Assembly: GCA_020846885.1 (NCBI GenBank)
Contig: JADLDC010000204.1
Span: 1-52,105, forward strand
Length of the DNA: 52,105 nucleotides
From: Acidobacteriota bacterium
GTDB lineage: Bacteria; Acidobacteriota; Blastocatellia; Pyrinomonadales; Pyrinomonadaceae
Direction: 5' to 3'
The notes under the pieces were generated by a model. The model did not search any database. It was not told the DNA's origin and saw only the letters and a list, made by a program, of their open reading frames with translations. Shown here piece after piece: positions 23,531 through 32,176 of the stretch. Positions within the stretch are counted from its first letter, which is position 1. Each line of letters starts with the position of its first letter. The position numbers and the translations under genes are program-made.

Positions 23531-24856
23531 TTATGCGGCCAACACTATGCGAATGTCCCTTACGTTGGTTCCGGTCGGGCCGGTCTCAATGGCCGCGTCG
23601 AGTTTCTTTAGAAACGTGAAGCTGTCGCTTTCTTCAAGATATCGTGCGGGATCAAGGCCCTGTTCCCGGGCGGACTTGATCGTTGTTACATCGACCACTC
23701 CGCCCGCCGCCGGGCTGTTCCCGTCAATGCCGTCAGTGCCCGCACTTAGTATTGTGAAATTTCGCAATTCGTCGTTTTCTTCGGCGAGCATTCCGGCACG
23801 CAGCACCGTTTCACAGTTTCGTCCTCCGATACCGCTTCCCCGGACCTCGCAGCCGAACTCTCCGCCAGATACAAAGCATGCCGGCTTGCCTTTTGGAACG
23901 GAGTTTTTGAACGCGAGGGCCCGATCCAAAAGGCCTGACGTTCCATCCCCGATCATCTCGTCGTGATCGTCATCGTCGAACGCCGTTTCAAATCCAATTC
24001 CATTAGCAATTTTGGCTGCATGGCTGACCATCTGCCGATTGTCGAGCAAAACGTGAAAACGGCTGTCTATCGTCACGTCATGATGCACGCTTTCTCGTTC
24101 CCTGATCGATCGGGTGACGATTTCGGGTAACCGACCTTCGAGCCGGTATTTCTCTACGATCTCGATCGGGTCCGGAATTCCCGCACCCGGCAATAAACTT
24201 GGGCCTGATGCAACCGAGGTAATGTCGCCGGACCGTGTATCGGAAACGATTAGGCTGATCTGCTGCGAGTCGGCCGCGCTCAGCGCCAAACCGCCGCCCT
24301 TTACCGCCGAAACAGCCCGTCTCACAGAGTTTATCTCGGTGATCGAGGCACCCGATGTGACAAGTGCCCGGTTTAGCTCTCTTAGATCAGTCAAAGTGAG
24401 CCGAGGATCCCGAGGCAGCTCCATCATTGCCGAACCGCCGCCCGAGACCAGAAACACGACCGCGGCCTTTTCACGATTTGCCCGATCAAGCATCAAAAGG
24501 CAAGCCTTTGCCGCCTCGAAACTTTCTTCGCTGGGCAGCGGGTGCCCGCCAAAGAATTTCTGCCATGCCGAACCTTTCAGGCTAGTTCCGCGGGTCGGAT
24601 CAGCACCCGAAACGACTCCCGCTTTGATATTTTTCCCTGCAGCACGATCAAACGCTTCCGCCATCGGGTACGCAGCCTTGCCGACCGCAACGACATAAAT
24701 TGGCTGCGAAAGCGAAATGGCCGGTTCGCCGAATATCAAGAGGTCTGTGCCATCGGCCCGCAAAGCGTTTTGCACCGCGGCACCGGCATCAACACGTTTC
24801 AGTGCTTCGCTAAATATCGTCCTTGCCGCAAAGGTCAGCTCTTGATTTCGCCCCAT
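23531..24856 (-). CDS. Glycerate 2-kinase, GckA/TtuD (MOFRL) type
   Basis: A 441-aa two-domain kinase. The N-terminal DUF4147 domain carries VAVGKAA, GGHPLP and the glycine-rich FLVSGGGSAMMELP. The C-terminal MOFRL domain carries FVSGGEFGCEVRGSGIGGRNCE and ILSAGTDGIDGNSPAAGG. The family phosphorylates D-glycerate to 2-phosphoglycerate and is the usual last step after tartronate-semialdehyde reductase or hydroxypyruvate reductase. This fits the HIBADH-like (35440-36342) and hydroxypyruvate-isomerase-like (36342-37157) proteins of the same unit, and points to glycerate as the entry into lower glycolysis. Confidence 0.9.
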   Translation of the reverse strand: MGRNQELTFAARTIFSEALKRVDAGAAVQNALRADGTDLLIFGEPAISLSQPIYVVAVGKAAYPMAEAFDRAAGKNIKAGVVSGADPTRGTSLKGSAWQKFFGGHPLPSEESFEAAKACLLMLDRANREKAAVVFLVSGGGSAMMELPRDPRLTLTDLRELNRALVTSGASITEINSVRRAVSAVKGGGLALSAADSQQISLIVSDTRSGDITSVASGPSLLPGAGIPDPIEIVEKYRLEGRLPEIVTRSIRERESVHHDVTIDSRFHVLLDNRQMVSHAAKIANGIGFETAFDDDDHDEMIGDGTSGLLDRALAFKNSVPKGKPACFVSGGEFGCEVRGSGIGGRNCETVLRAGMLAEENDELRNFTILSAGTDGIDGNSPAAGGVVDVTTIKSAREQGLDPARYLEESDSFTFLKKLDAAIETGPTGTNVRDIRIVLAA

Positions 24857-25588
24857 CTAAATTCCAAGCTTTAGTTTTTTTATCTCTTTGATCAGCAGTT
24901 CGGCCTCGATCCGATGCCCTTCGCTGTTTGGGTGCATTCCATCAGTGAACAGTTCGTCCATAGATCGGCCGGTCTCTTTGCCGTAGCGATGGTAAACAGA
25001 AAAAAGATCGATGACCGGGACCCGATTCTTTTTGCCGATCGACTTCAAGGCCGCGACGTAATCCTTCTTCATAAAATTAAATCCATCCGGATCGGCCGGG
25101 TCGTATGGCGGCTTTCCATACATCCCGCGCAATTTCTCGGTCCATCGCGTCGGCAGCGGCGTAACGAGAATGACTTTCACATTCCCGGCTCGGAGTGTCG
25201 TGATCATTTCACTGAGATTTTTGACATAGTCCGCCAACGGAACCCGCGGGCCGGTTGCGGGCGGGTCTTTCCAAACATCCACTGCCGAATCATTATTGCC
25301 GAACTGAATGATGACAAGGTCCGGAGATTTGGCAAGCACGTCCTTCTCGAAACGCTTTTTGGCGTGGTCCGTAGTGTTTCCGCCGATACCCGCGTTTATC
25401 ACTTCTACATTCTTACCCGAAAACGTTTCCCGCAGAACATCTGAATAAGTCACAACGCCCTTGCGCGGAGCAGTGATCGAGTCGCCAAATGAAACTATCG
25501 TCAGCTTCTTCGATTCGGCCGACTGTGAAAATGCGGCCAGCCCCATGGCCATTACAATGATCAGAACGCCGATCATATTTGTTTTCAT
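24857..25588 (-). CDS. Secreted SGNH/GDSL hydrolase
   Basis: A 243-aa protein with a Sec signal peptide (MIGVLIIVMAMGLAAFSQS). SGNH blocks are Ser in FGDSITAP, Gly in NAGIGGNT, Asn in QFGNNDS, and Asp/His in DGMHPNSEGH. It resembles the rhamnogalacturonan-acetylesterase/TAP-like branch. The start at 25588 is preferred over an upstream in-frame start at 25618 because GGAG lies 9 nt before it and the signal peptide begins there. It is the fourth SGNH enzyme of the regulon, so heavy O-acylation of the substrate is suggested. It lies in unit 1 between the Zn-alcohol dehydrogenase and glycerate kinase genes. Confidence 0.86.
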   Translation of the reverse strand: MKTNMIGVLIIVMAMGLAAFSQSAESKKLTIVSFGDSITAPRKGVVTYSDVLRETFSGKNVEVINAGIGGNTTDHAKKRFEKDVLAKSPDLVIIQFGNNDSAVDVWKDPPATGPRVPLADYVKNLSEMITTLRAGNVKVILVTPLPTRWTEKLRGMYGKPPYDPADPDGFNFMKKDYVAALKSIGKKNRVPVIDLFSVYHRYGKETGRSMDELFTDGMHPNSEGHRIEAELLIKEIKKLKLGI

Positions 25589-25623
25589 CGTTACGATCTC
25601 CAGAAAATGGTCCGGCAATTGTT

Positions 25624-26751
25624 CTAAAATTCGATGACCTGACGAACCGCTTTTCCCTCGGCCAAACGGTCAAACCCAACATTGATCTCATCTAATCTTA
25701 TAGTATGGGTCCGAAGCCTCTCGATCGGCAGCATTCCTTTCAGATGCATTTCTATGTACGTTGGTATGTCGCGGCTCGGTAGGCAAGAACCCATATATGA
25801 ACCTTTAACCGTCCGTTCTTCCGCAACAAGGCTGAAGGCCGGAATAGTGAACATCTTTTCCGGATGCGGCAGGCCCGCTGTGATCGTCGTGCCGCCGCGT
25901 CTGGTTGCCTGATACGACTGGATCAGCACCTGTTCGCTGCCCACACCCTCGAATACATGGTCGGCACCACCAGATGTGATCTGTTTGACGGCCTCGACCG
26001 CATCAACCTCCGATGCATTTACGGTGTGCGTGGCCCCGACTTGCCGGGCGAGTTCCAGCTTGTCGTCGAGCCGGTCAACCGCGATGATCGGAAATGCCTT
26101 TGCATAGCTTGCGCCTATCACCATACTGAGGCCCACGCCGCCGAGACCGAAAACGGCCACCGACTCTTCGGCTTCGACCTTCGCAGTATTCAAAACTGCG
26201 CCAACTCCGGTCAGCACCGCGCACCCGAACAGGGCCGCGATGTCCAATTGCAATGACTTGTCGATCTTTACAAGTGATTCTCGAGCGACGACGGTAAGTT
26301 CCGAAAATGCAGAAACGCCCAAATGGTGATTGATCGCTGATCCCGGATCTGAAAAATGCCTGGCCCCCGAAAGCAGTGTTCCGGCGACGTTCGCTTTTGC
26401 TCCGGGCTCGCATAACGCGGCCCGTCCCTGAAGGCAGTACGAGCAGGTTCCGCATACCGGCACAAAGCTGAAGATCACATGATCGCCGGGAACAAGGTCC
26501 TTGACCGCTGTGCCTACTTCACGAACGACACCGCTCGCCTCGTGGCCGAGGACCATCGGCATCACCCGCGGCCTTGAGCCGTCAATTACCGAAAGGTCGG
26601 AATGACAAAGCCCGGCGGCCGCAAGTTCAACCAGGACCTCGCTTTCGCCCGGCCCGGCAAGCGTAATTTCCTCTACACGCAGCGGCGTACTTTCCGCATA
26701 AGGGAAAGGCCTTCCCATTTCTGTTAATACTGCAGCTTTGGTTTTCATCAT
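25624..26751 (-). CDS. Zinc-dependent alcohol dehydrogenase (MDR superfamily)
   Basis: A 375-aa medium-chain dehydrogenase. The catalytic zinc site is Cys49, His70-Glu71 (GHEASG), the structural zinc site is Cys100/103/106/114, and the NAD-binding loop is FGLGGVGLS. It resembles the class III-like/aryl-alcohol branch rather than sorbitol dehydrogenases. Its substrate in this locus is unknown; an aldehyde or secondary alcohol produced during side-chain removal is plausible. The start overlaps the Kelch gene stop by 4 bp (ATGA), so translation is coupled. It is part of unit 1. Confidence 0.9.
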   Translation of the reverse strand: MMKTKAAVLTEMGRPFPYAESTPLRVEEITLAGPGESEVLVELAAAGLCHSDLSVIDGSRPRVMPMVLGHEASGVVREVGTAVKDLVPGDHVIFSFVPVCGTCSYCLQGRAALCEPGAKANVAGTLLSGARHFSDPGSAINHHLGVSAFSELTVVARESLVKIDKSLQLDIAALFGCAVLTGVGAVLNTAKVEAEESVAVFGLGGVGLSMVIGASYAKAFPIIAVDRLDDKLELARQVGATHTVNASEVDAVEAVKQITSGGADHVFEGVGSEQVLIQSYQATRRGGTTITAGLPHPEKMFTIPAFSLVAEERTVKGSYMGSCLPSRDIPTYIEMHLKGMLPIERLRTHTIRLDEINVGFDRLAEGKAVRQVIEF

Positions 26752-27725
26752 TTCTGTTCGTGCCTCACATGGCCGATCACAATTCCCTTGAAACGCGAGG
26801 CGAGTTTGTCTTCGCCTGATGCCCCGTAAAATGTGCCGTCAGCAAAGATGAATTTCGTGTCCATTAGCGGCTGTGGAAGTTTCGAGATCAATTCATACTT
26901 ATCCGACTTCGGAGAGTATCGATAGACCGTATCGAGGCCGGCTTCTGAGTAACCGCCGAGAAGATATACAAACTTGCCGTCCGCTCCGGCCCAAAACGCA
27001 CGCATCGCGATGGGCATCTTCTTAATGCCGGTCCAGGTATTTGTCTTCGTGCTGAATCGATATGCATCATCCAGATTGCGGGGCGTTTCGCCCGCCTTCT
27101 GTGTTATTCCTCCGAACACGTATATGTCAGTGCCGACAGCGGCCGCGGAAAAGATCTGCCGCGGCCCGCCGGGAATGTCCGGCCCGCTGCTCCATTTGTT
27201 CGCTCTCGTGTCGTATATCCAAACATCCTTTGCGGCGGTCGTCACATCGGCCGGGTTAGAAGACCCTCCAAAAACATAGATCTTTCCCCCGACGGTTGCG
27301 TATGCCGGGAAAATAAATGCCGCGGGCGATTCACCTATCTTGTCCCAGCTTCCTTTTCGCAGCCGATAGACATCCGTGTTCGCCAGTCCATTGCCGTCAA
27401 CGCCGCCAAGCAGAAAAATGTCCTTCCCTATCATGGCGGTCACGCCGTATCCGAAGGCTTTGGGCAGCGGTTTACCGGCCGACCATTTATTCAATTTTGG
27501 ATCATAAAAACTTGCCTCATTGGTCCAGAGTTTTTTTCCGTCTTTCCAATAACTCCCGCCCGCAAGCCACAGGCCGCCATTCTGCCAGGCCGCAAAATAG
27601 CCGCCTCTCGGCAGCGGAATGTCTTCGCCGCGTTTCCATTCGATACTCATTTGTTCGCCCGTCGTCTGACCCAAGCACATTCCGAAATTACATAAAAGTA
27701 AGATCAGGAGCCCGACACTTTTCAT
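26748..27725 (-). CDS. Secreted Kelch-repeat protein, NanM-like mutarotase
   Basis: A 325-aa protein with a Sec signal peptide (MKSVGLLILLLCNFGMCLGQ). Kelch blades can be read as repeated GG-x5-6-W-type units: LWLAGGSYW, IFLLGGVDG, IYVFGGSSN, IYVFGGITQ and VYLLGGYSE. This predicts a six-bladed propeller. N-acetylneuraminate mutarotase NanM has this fold and location, and the gene overlaps an SSS transporter gene by 4 bp exactly as mutarotases often accompany sialic-acid SSS symporters. It probably converts the anomer of the released acid sugar before uptake (inference); another acidic sugar is possible. Confidence 0.85.
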   Translation of the reverse strand: MKSVGLLILLLCNFGMCLGQTTGEQMSIEWKRGEDIPLPRGGYFAAWQNGGLWLAGGSYWKDGKKLWTNEASFYDPKLNKWSAGKPLPKAFGYGVTAMIGKDIFLLGGVDGNGLANTDVYRLRKGSWDKIGESPAAFIFPAYATVGGKIYVFGGSSNPADVTTAAKDVWIYDTRANKWSSGPDIPGGPRQIFSAAAVGTDIYVFGGITQKAGETPRNLDDAYRFSTKTNTWTGIKKMPIAMRAFWAGADGKFVYLLGGYSEAGLDTVYRYSPKSDKYELISKLPQPLMDTKFIFADGTFYGASGEDKLASRFKGIVIGHVRHEQK

Positions 27726-29251
27726 AAACGACCTCCCAGATCTTCATCCCGGCCCAAAACCGGTGCGTCGGCCCCGCGTCCCAGAAAGAGGCTGACAATT
27801 GCCGTCACGCCAAAACCGACAATGAACGAGACCGGGATTATCCAAATGAAGGAAAGCTGCTGCTTGACGCCAAAGATCTGTTGGCTAAATCCGATATAAA
27901 GGCTTGTGAGAACTGATGCCGCAAATCCGATAAGTACAGAGATAGCGTTCGATCGTCTTAACAGCATTCCTGCAAAAAAAAGAATCGCGAGCGGCCCGAC
28001 GAACAGATTTACGACGCGGCCGCTAAGCTCCACCAGATTCCATGTCGAACGCTCCATTCCGAGAGTGAATCCGATAGCGAGCAGAACACCAGCGCCGCCC
28101 ATCACGATGCCGATAAGCCGTTCGACGACCAGCGGTTTTTGGAAAAAGCTGATCCAGGTTTTCTTTGGCTGGATCTTGGTGATCAATACGCTGGATATCG
28201 CATTCATTCCCGAGCTAAGGCCCGACATTGCGGCGGCGAGCAGTCCCGCAACTATCAGCCCGGCGATACCGTGCGGCAGTTCTGCGACGACGAATTGGAT
28301 CATTGTTCTGTCCGCTGTTGCCGCGATCTGCTGTTGAAACTCATCGATGGGCAGCGATGACCTATACCTGTAGAAGGCAAACAAAGAGAGTCCGCAGATC
28401 GCAAGAAATACAACCGAGGCCAGATTCGAGACAATGTAAACCCAAACACTGCGGCGGGCCGCCTGCAGCGATGGCGTGCTCAGATATCGCTGAACGATCA
28501 TCTGGTCAGATGAACTTACGCAAACAAAATAGAAGAAGACCGATGCCATGTTGCCCACGGTCGTCATCCGGACGGTCGGGTCAAGACTAAAAGTTGTTAT
28601 CTCGGTTCGGCCGGCCTGCGAAAAAGAATCCCACCAGCCGAACGGCCCAACGCCGGTCGCATACATTACGTACATCGGTATCACAAGTGCGCAGCCCGTA
28701 AACAGCATTGTCTGGATAAAGTCGGTCCAGATCACCGACTGAAGGCCGCCAGCGGAGGTATAAAAGGTAGTAATGATCCCGATGACGGCAATTATGAAAA
28801 ATATGTTCCAGCCGGTAACTTGTGCTACCGCAAGGCTTGCGGTATAGATTATTGCCCCCATCCACAGCAGGGTCTTAAGTACAAAGGTATATTCGGAAAC
28901 TCTCGTTACACTGATATCGAAACGCTTGTCCAGATAGTCGTATGCGCTGCTGATAGGGAGGCTCATTATGATCGGCAGCACGATCCTGTTGATCACGGGA
29001 ACTATAAACGGAACGATCAAATAAGCCACAAAAAAGCCAAGTCCGTATCGGATCATCTCGCCGGGCACGGCCATAAAGCTGATGGTCGAGAATAGCGACA
29101 GGCTTCCGCCGACAAGGATCCAGTGCATCCCGCGGCCGCCTAGAAAAAAGTCCGTTCTGGAATCGAGTTTTCGCGAGAAATATAGCCCGATAAGAGACAT
29201 CGCTGCCATATACCCAACGACAACCGCAATATCAAGCGCGTTAAGCTGCAT
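27722..29251 (-). CDS. Sodium:solute symporter (SSS family), copy 2
   Basis: A 509-aa membrane protein closely paralogous to 14287-15783. Both begin MQLNALDIAV and share FFLGGRGMHWILVGGS, SLFSTISFMA, VIWTDFIQT and GLSSGMNAISSVLI almost unchanged. The C-terminal tail after the last helix is unique (GRGADAPVLGRDEDLG). The family couples sodium to the import of sugars, sialic acids or carboxylates. The gene overlaps the Kelch mutarotase gene by 4 bp, suggesting that mutarotation and uptake are coupled. Having one copy in each long unit suggests two related substrates or anomers (inference). Confidence 0.9.
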   Translation of the reverse strand: MQLNALDIAVVVGYMAAMSLIGLYFSRKLDSRTDFFLGGRGMHWILVGGSLSLFSTISFMAVPGEMIRYGLGFFVAYLIVPFIVPVINRIVLPIIMSLPISSAYDYLDKRFDISVTRVSEYTFVLKTLLWMGAIIYTASLAVAQVTGWNIFFIIAVIGIITTFYTSAGGLQSVIWTDFIQTMLFTGCALVIPMYVMYATGVGPFGWWDSFSQAGRTEITTFSLDPTVRMTTVGNMASVFFYFVCVSSSDQMIVQRYLSTPSLQAARRSVWVYIVSNLASVVFLAICGLSLFAFYRYRSSLPIDEFQQQIAATADRTMIQFVVAELPHGIAGLIVAGLLAAAMSGLSSGMNAISSVLITKIQPKKTWISFFQKPLVVERLIGIVMGGAGVLLAIGFTLGMERSTWNLVELSGRVVNLFVGPLAILFFAGMLLRRSNAISVLIGFAASVLTSLYIGFSQQIFGVKQQLSFIWIIPVSFIVGFGVTAIVSLFLGRGADAPVLGRDEDLGGRL

Positions 29252-29274
29252 AATTAGTTTTTAGAAAGTGAGAT

Positions 29275-30264
29275 CTAGTCGGACAGGAATTCGGCGACCA
29301 GGCAAACCGGATCGCCCGGATTTACCAAAGGATCGGACCGAAGGACGGCAACAATGCCGGAACTCAATGTCCTCACCTCTTCGAGCACTTCACCAAACAG
29401 ATCGCGGACCTCACCGACCAGCCGGCCCTTTTCGACCCGGTCAAGCAAATTCACCCGCTGCACAAAAAAGCCGCCGACATTCACGGACTGTGTGCGGTCT
29501 ATATCGCCCGATCCGAAGAGATGAAGTTTCGGAACGCGGACCGGAGCATCACGGTCTATTACCTTCAGATGCCCAAGCAGATTGAGCAGCGCATCGACAT
29601 AGTATGGAAGCTCGACATTCGATATGCGCCGGCCGCTTGGCGATTCGACATAGAGCCACGGAATTCCCCGCTCGATCGCCGCGTACAATGTGCGGCCCGG
29701 ACCAACGTCAGAGTGGCCCCACATAACCGGCATTCCAGTTCGAAACGCAGCGTCCTTCGATACTTTTGACGCTTCGGTCCCGCTCGCGTCATATCCCGCC
29801 ATTGTCGGCATAAGCGAGGCCGACGCCGAATGCAGGTCAATAAAAAGATCAGCTTGAGGAATGATAAGTTCACCTAAATAGTAAGCGAGCCTCTCGGTAA
29901 CGCTGCCGTCCTTTCGCCCCGGAAACGTCCTGGCGAGATTGAGCGAATCTATCGGGCTTGTTCTCTGAACGGCGCGAAAAGCGGGAAGGTTTGCGACCGG
30001 AACGGCGATAAATCTTCCGTTCATCGCGTCCGTTTCCAATTGACGAAAAACGTCCTGTATTGCCTGGACGCCTTCAAGCTCGTCGCCGTGGACCGCGGCA
30101 AACGCCACAAGCGTTTTCCCCGGTTTCAGCCCGTTTGCCACAAGCAGCGGAATGCCTATCTGCTCACCGCTTCCGGCCGGCGATATCTCCAGAAAGATGG
30201 AGTGCTTGCCGGCCCCGGAAAAGTCGGCGAACCGGAACTGATCGATCTCAATATTAATTGCCAT
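29275..30264 (-). CDS. M14-type succinylglutamate desuccinylase/aspartoacylase-family hydrolase
   Basis: A 329-aa zinc carboxypeptidase-fold deacylase. Counting from ATG 30264, likely zinc ligands are His59 and Glu62 of VHGDELEG and His145 of DLHSAS, with catalytic Glu207 in YVESPSG. The C-terminal ~90 residues form the beta-domain usual for this family (GGFFVQRV and VNPGDPVCLV). Known members remove N-acyl groups from amino acids; here it may remove an N-acyl or amide-linked group from the substrate. The ATG at 30264 is preferred to a TTG two codons upstream. It is in unit 1, 17 bp after the MBL gene. Confidence 0.86.
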   Translation of the reverse strand: MAINIEIDQFRFADFSGAGKHSIFLEISPAGSGEQIGIPLLVANGLKPGKTLVAFAAVHGDELEGVQAIQDVFRQLETDAMNGRFIAVPVANLPAFRAVQRTSPIDSLNLARTFPGRKDGSVTERLAYYLGELIIPQADLFIDLHSASASLMPTMAGYDASGTEASKVSKDAAFRTGMPVMWGHSDVGPGRTLYAAIERGIPWLYVESPSGRRISNVELPYYVDALLNLLGHLKVIDRDAPVRVPKLHLFGSGDIDRTQSVNVGGFFVQRVNLLDRVEKGRLVGEVRDLFGEVLEEVRTLSSGIVAVLRSDPLVNPGDPVCLVAEFLSD

Positions 30265-30281
30265 TATCAAAGCCGTGATCT

Positions 30282-31034
30282 CTAAAAGATCGAACCGATC
30301 TGACCCACGGTCTGCGGGATCGAACCTTTGTTTATCTGCTCAATTGCGGCGTCGATATGCCGCTGGCCGCCGCTGACGGTAAAAAGAAAATGTCCGGGAT
30401 AGAGCCCGTCGATCTTCGATCCGGCAAGTTTGCCGAGGTCTTTACGATAACCTTCCATGGTCGAGCCCGGAGCATTTATCAGCCCGATCACGCCGCCGTA
30501 AAAAAGCACATCGCCGCAAAAAAGATCGCGTGAACCGTTGATCTCGACGAGATAGCAAATTGAATCAGGACTGTGTCCGTCAACGCCTATCGCACTGAAT
30601 TCGAGCCCCGCAACGCTTATCTGATCGCCATCCTCAACCGCCTGATCGACAACACAGTTCTTAAACTGAAACCATTCCGGATAAATGCCTTTCTCGATCG
30701 CCTTATCCAAACCGGCTTCCTCGGCGGTCCCCTGCTCAAGAAGGTCACGGCTGTTTGCCGAGAGATAGACCCTGCATCCCGTGCGTTCACGTATCTCTGC
30801 CGCACCGCACGAATGATCGAAGTGAACATGCGTCAGGAGCAATGCCTTGATATCGTCCGGATCAAAGCCTTCGCTGCGGATATTCTCGAAGATCATTTCT
30901 CCGTCGGTCCCGCCGCCGGCGTCGATCAGTACCAACCCGTCGGGGCCTTTCACCAAATAGACGTGACTGTCCCACCGCCCGGAAATTCCAAGCTGTAAAC
31001 TGCCAACGAGATAGATATTTTCCGTTATCCTCAT
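30282..31034 (-). CDS. MBL-fold metallo-hydrolase
   Basis: A 250-aa metallo-beta-lactamase-fold protein. The dinuclear zinc motif is HVHFDH at 69-74, with the third His in DGHSPDS, the bridging Asp in FCGDVLF, and the last His in LYPGHFLF. No signal peptide is present. It is of the glyoxalase-II/lactonase-like class, and a lactone or thioester hydrolase is a plausible role in a sugar-acid pathway. The ATG overlaps the preceding serine hydrolase stop by 4 bp. Confidence 0.87.
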   Translation of the reverse strand: MRITENIYLVGSLQLGISGRWDSHVYLVKGPDGLVLIDAGGGTDGEMIFENIRSEGFDPDDIKALLLTHVHFDHSCGAAEIRERTGCRVYLSANSRDLLEQGTAEEAGLDKAIEKGIYPEWFQFKNCVVDQAVEDGDQISVAGLEFSAIGVDGHSPDSICYLVEINGSRDLFCGDVLFYGGVIGLINAPGSTMEGYRKDLGKLAGSKIDGLYPGHFLFTVSGGQRHIDAAIEQINKGSIPQTVGQIGSIF

Positions 31035-32176
31035 TGACCTGAACTTCGATCGACCGCGGCGAACGCCCGTGATATCTCAACGATCGTTCCCAGGTGCGCG
31101 CCCGTCAGATTATGCAGCATCGCCACAACCACCTTTTCCTTTGGATAGGCCCACAAATACGATCGTCCGCCGACATTCTCACCGGGATGGAAATAATAGG
31201 TGCGGCCTTCCTTGTCGCGGTTTATCCGCCAGCCCCAGCCGGTCCCAGTCTCTTTACCGTCTGACGTTTTTTGGGATGTGAACATCTTTTCCAACGTTTC
31301 TTTCTTCAGAAATCCGCTTTGAAGATGAGCCGAGCCAAACCTTGCCAGATCGTCGGCGGTGGACAACAGGCCGCCGCCCGCCCAATCGCAGCTTTGATCA
31401 ATGTATGGTGCATTTATTACATTCTTGTTCGTATCCAGCGAATAGAAACGGCTTCGGTTCGGAACGATCCGCCGATTATCGTCAGCCCCGGTATTCGCCA
31501 TTCCCAGCGGGCCGAAGACTTCTTTCTGCAAAAGATCGAGAAACTCTTGGCCGCTCGTTCTTTCAAGCATTGCACTAAGCAGGACAAACCCTTTGGACGA
31601 ATATCCGAACTTTGTGCCGGGCGCGAATTCCAGCGGATCTGCCTGAAACCGGTTGACACCCTCGGTCACATTTTTGCAGTAGGTCTTTCGATCAAAGAAC
31701 TCGTCCTTTTCCGGATCGGGATCACGGCGAAGATGCCTGATGCCCGATAAATGTCCGACAAGCTGCCGTGCGGATATCACAACGCCTTTCGATGGAAACT
31801 CCGGTACGTATTTTTGCACCGGCGCGTCCGGGTCAAGTTTCCCTTGTTCGTAAAGCCGGGCCATCGCCGCCGCGGTGATCGGCTTGGAAACGCTGGCGAT
31901 ACGAAACCGCGTGGCCGGCGTCACTTTCAAATTATTCTCAAGATCGGCAGATCCGAATCCTTCCGACCAGATGATCTTGCCGTCAACCGAAACCGCGACC
32001 GACAATCCGGGTATCGACTGTGCGGCCATCGTTTTGGCAATTATCTCCCTGCTCTCACGGACAGCCGCTTGATACCGTTCAGGAACTTGCGATCCCGCAA
32101 CGCACGGAAATATCGCGCCGAGGACCAGCAAGGCCCAGAGGCCGCGGCGGAAGATACTCGGTCTCCGTTCGGTCAT
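31031..32176 (-). CDS. Secreted serine hydrolase, class C beta-lactamase family
   Basis: A 381-aa protein with a signal peptide (WALLVLGAIFPCVAG). The catalytic Ser95-V-S-Lys98 is in RIASVSKPI, the second motif reads Y-S-S (FGYSSKGF) rather than Y-x-N, and HPGENVGG supplies the third. Such proteins are usually periplasmic esterases or peptidases rather than antibiotic-resistance enzymes, and the altered second motif supports an esterase or D-aminopeptidase-like role. It overlaps the aldolase gene stop by 4 bp in unit 1. Confidence 0.86.
   Translation of the reverse strand: MTERRPSIFRRGLWALLVLGAIFPCVAGSQVPERYQAAVRESREIIAKTMAAQSIPGLSVAVSVDGKIIWSEGFGSADLENNLKVTPATRFRIASVSKPITAAAMARLYEQGKLDPDAPVQKYVPEFPSKGVVISARQLVGHLSGIRHLRRDPDPEKDEFFDRKTYCKNVTEGVNRFQADPLEFAPGTKFGYSSKGFVLLSAMLERTSGQEFLDLLQKEVFGPLGMANTGADDNRRIVPNRSRFYSLDTNKNVINAPYIDQSCDWAGGGLLSTADDLARFGSAHLQSGFLKKETLEKMFTSQKTSDGKETGTGWGWRINRDKEGRTYYFHPGENVGGRSYLWAYPKEKVVVAMLHNLTGAHLGTIVEISRAFAAVDRSSGQ

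Noticed and set aside
31031-32176. Antibiotic-resistance class C beta-lactamase
   Set aside because: Second motif is Y-S-S instead of Y-x-N and the gene overlaps catabolic neighbours, so an esterase-like role is more likely.
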